A stretch of DNA of 12,687 nt from JAWCQZ01 sp964486625 (GTDB lineage Archaea > Halobacteriota > Syntropharchaeia > JACQPP01), in assembly GCA_964486625.1 (NCBI GenBank), contig CAZANW010000055.1, positions 1-12,687 of the forward strand. Direction: 5' to 3'. Below the pieces are notes generated by a model that was given only the letters and a program-made list of their open reading frames with translations, was not told where the DNA came from and did not search any database. Every line of letters starts with the position of its first letter. Position 1 is the stretch's first letter. This document shows positions 12,644 to 12,687 of the stretch, in pieces. Made by a program: the position numbers and the translations under genes.

Positions 12644-12687
12644 GTGACGAGAACCCCCCGGGCTTTAGCCCGGGGATGAATCGTCAC
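12644..12687 (+). mobile_element. IS200/IS605-like right end, copy 3 (cut by window edge)
   Basis: The outer stem GTGACGA (12644-12650) pairs with TCGTCAC (12681-12687). The inner 8-bp hairpin CCCCGGGC-TTTA-GCCCGGGG is at 12656-12675, followed by ATGAA. The fold is that of copies 1 and 2, but the outer stem sequence differs with compensating changes. It lies only about 15 nt past the premature stop of the IS66-type remnant. Anything 3' of it is outside the window. Confidence 0.6.

Noticed and set aside
1..12687. CRISPR array
   Set aside because: Repeats are few, unevenly spaced and of mixed type; no regular repeat-spacer units on either strand.

Overview
The window looks like archaeal chromosome of very high G+C, probably a Thermoplasmatota-type lineage. 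The archaeal markers are a full-length MCM helicase, an archaeal/eukaryal-type tyrosyl-tRNA synthetase, a Ser/His/Asp (Sec11-like, S26B) signal peptidase, an archaetidylinositol-phosphate-synthase-like CDP-alcohol phosphotransferase, a stomatin plus NfeD/1510-type protease pair, and TTAAAAT box-A-like promoters. The phylum is inference, mainly from an insert before the KMSKS motif of TyrRS; the domain call is firm. A run of exactly 100 N (2631-2730) is a scaffold gap, so this is a draft or metagenome-derived assembly.

Layout: 1-365 holds remains of insertion-sequence ends. 366-1568 (-) is a signal peptidase with an extra membrane domain. It diverges from a phospholipid head-group transferase at 1814 (+) that runs into the gap. 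Beyond the gap a stomatin (-) and, further upstream in its transcription direction, its NfeD/ClpP-class membrane protease (3874-5313, -) form the classic stomatin operon, here pulled apart by 421 bp of repeat debris. From about 5314 to 6387 there is no gene: the DNA is a mosaic of direct and inverted repeats, apparent tnpB 3' relics and IS200/IS605-like right ends. MCM (6388-8493, +) follows and ends in a perfect hairpin. After about 315 bp of hairpin-rich noncoding DNA comes tRNA-Leu(GAG) (-), divergent from a tight plus-strand operon: tyrS, a CoA-transferase family III protein, and a metallo-beta-lactamase-fold hydrolase (the last two overlap by 4 nt). The window closes with a broken IS66-type transposase start and a third IS-end-like hairpin.

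Two threads link the genes. One is envelope and secretion biology: signal peptidase, lipid synthesis, stomatin and membrane protease. The other is information processing: MCM, tRNA-Leu, TyrRS. I found no CRISPR array and no clearly new defence or metabolic system. The most notable material is the noncoding repeat layer. A structured element end occurs three times in the same orientation, and its outer stem covaries between copies. A roughly 180-bp composite module containing it is duplicated about 6 kb apart. Relics of tnpB tails are recognisable only by aligning the copies in frame.
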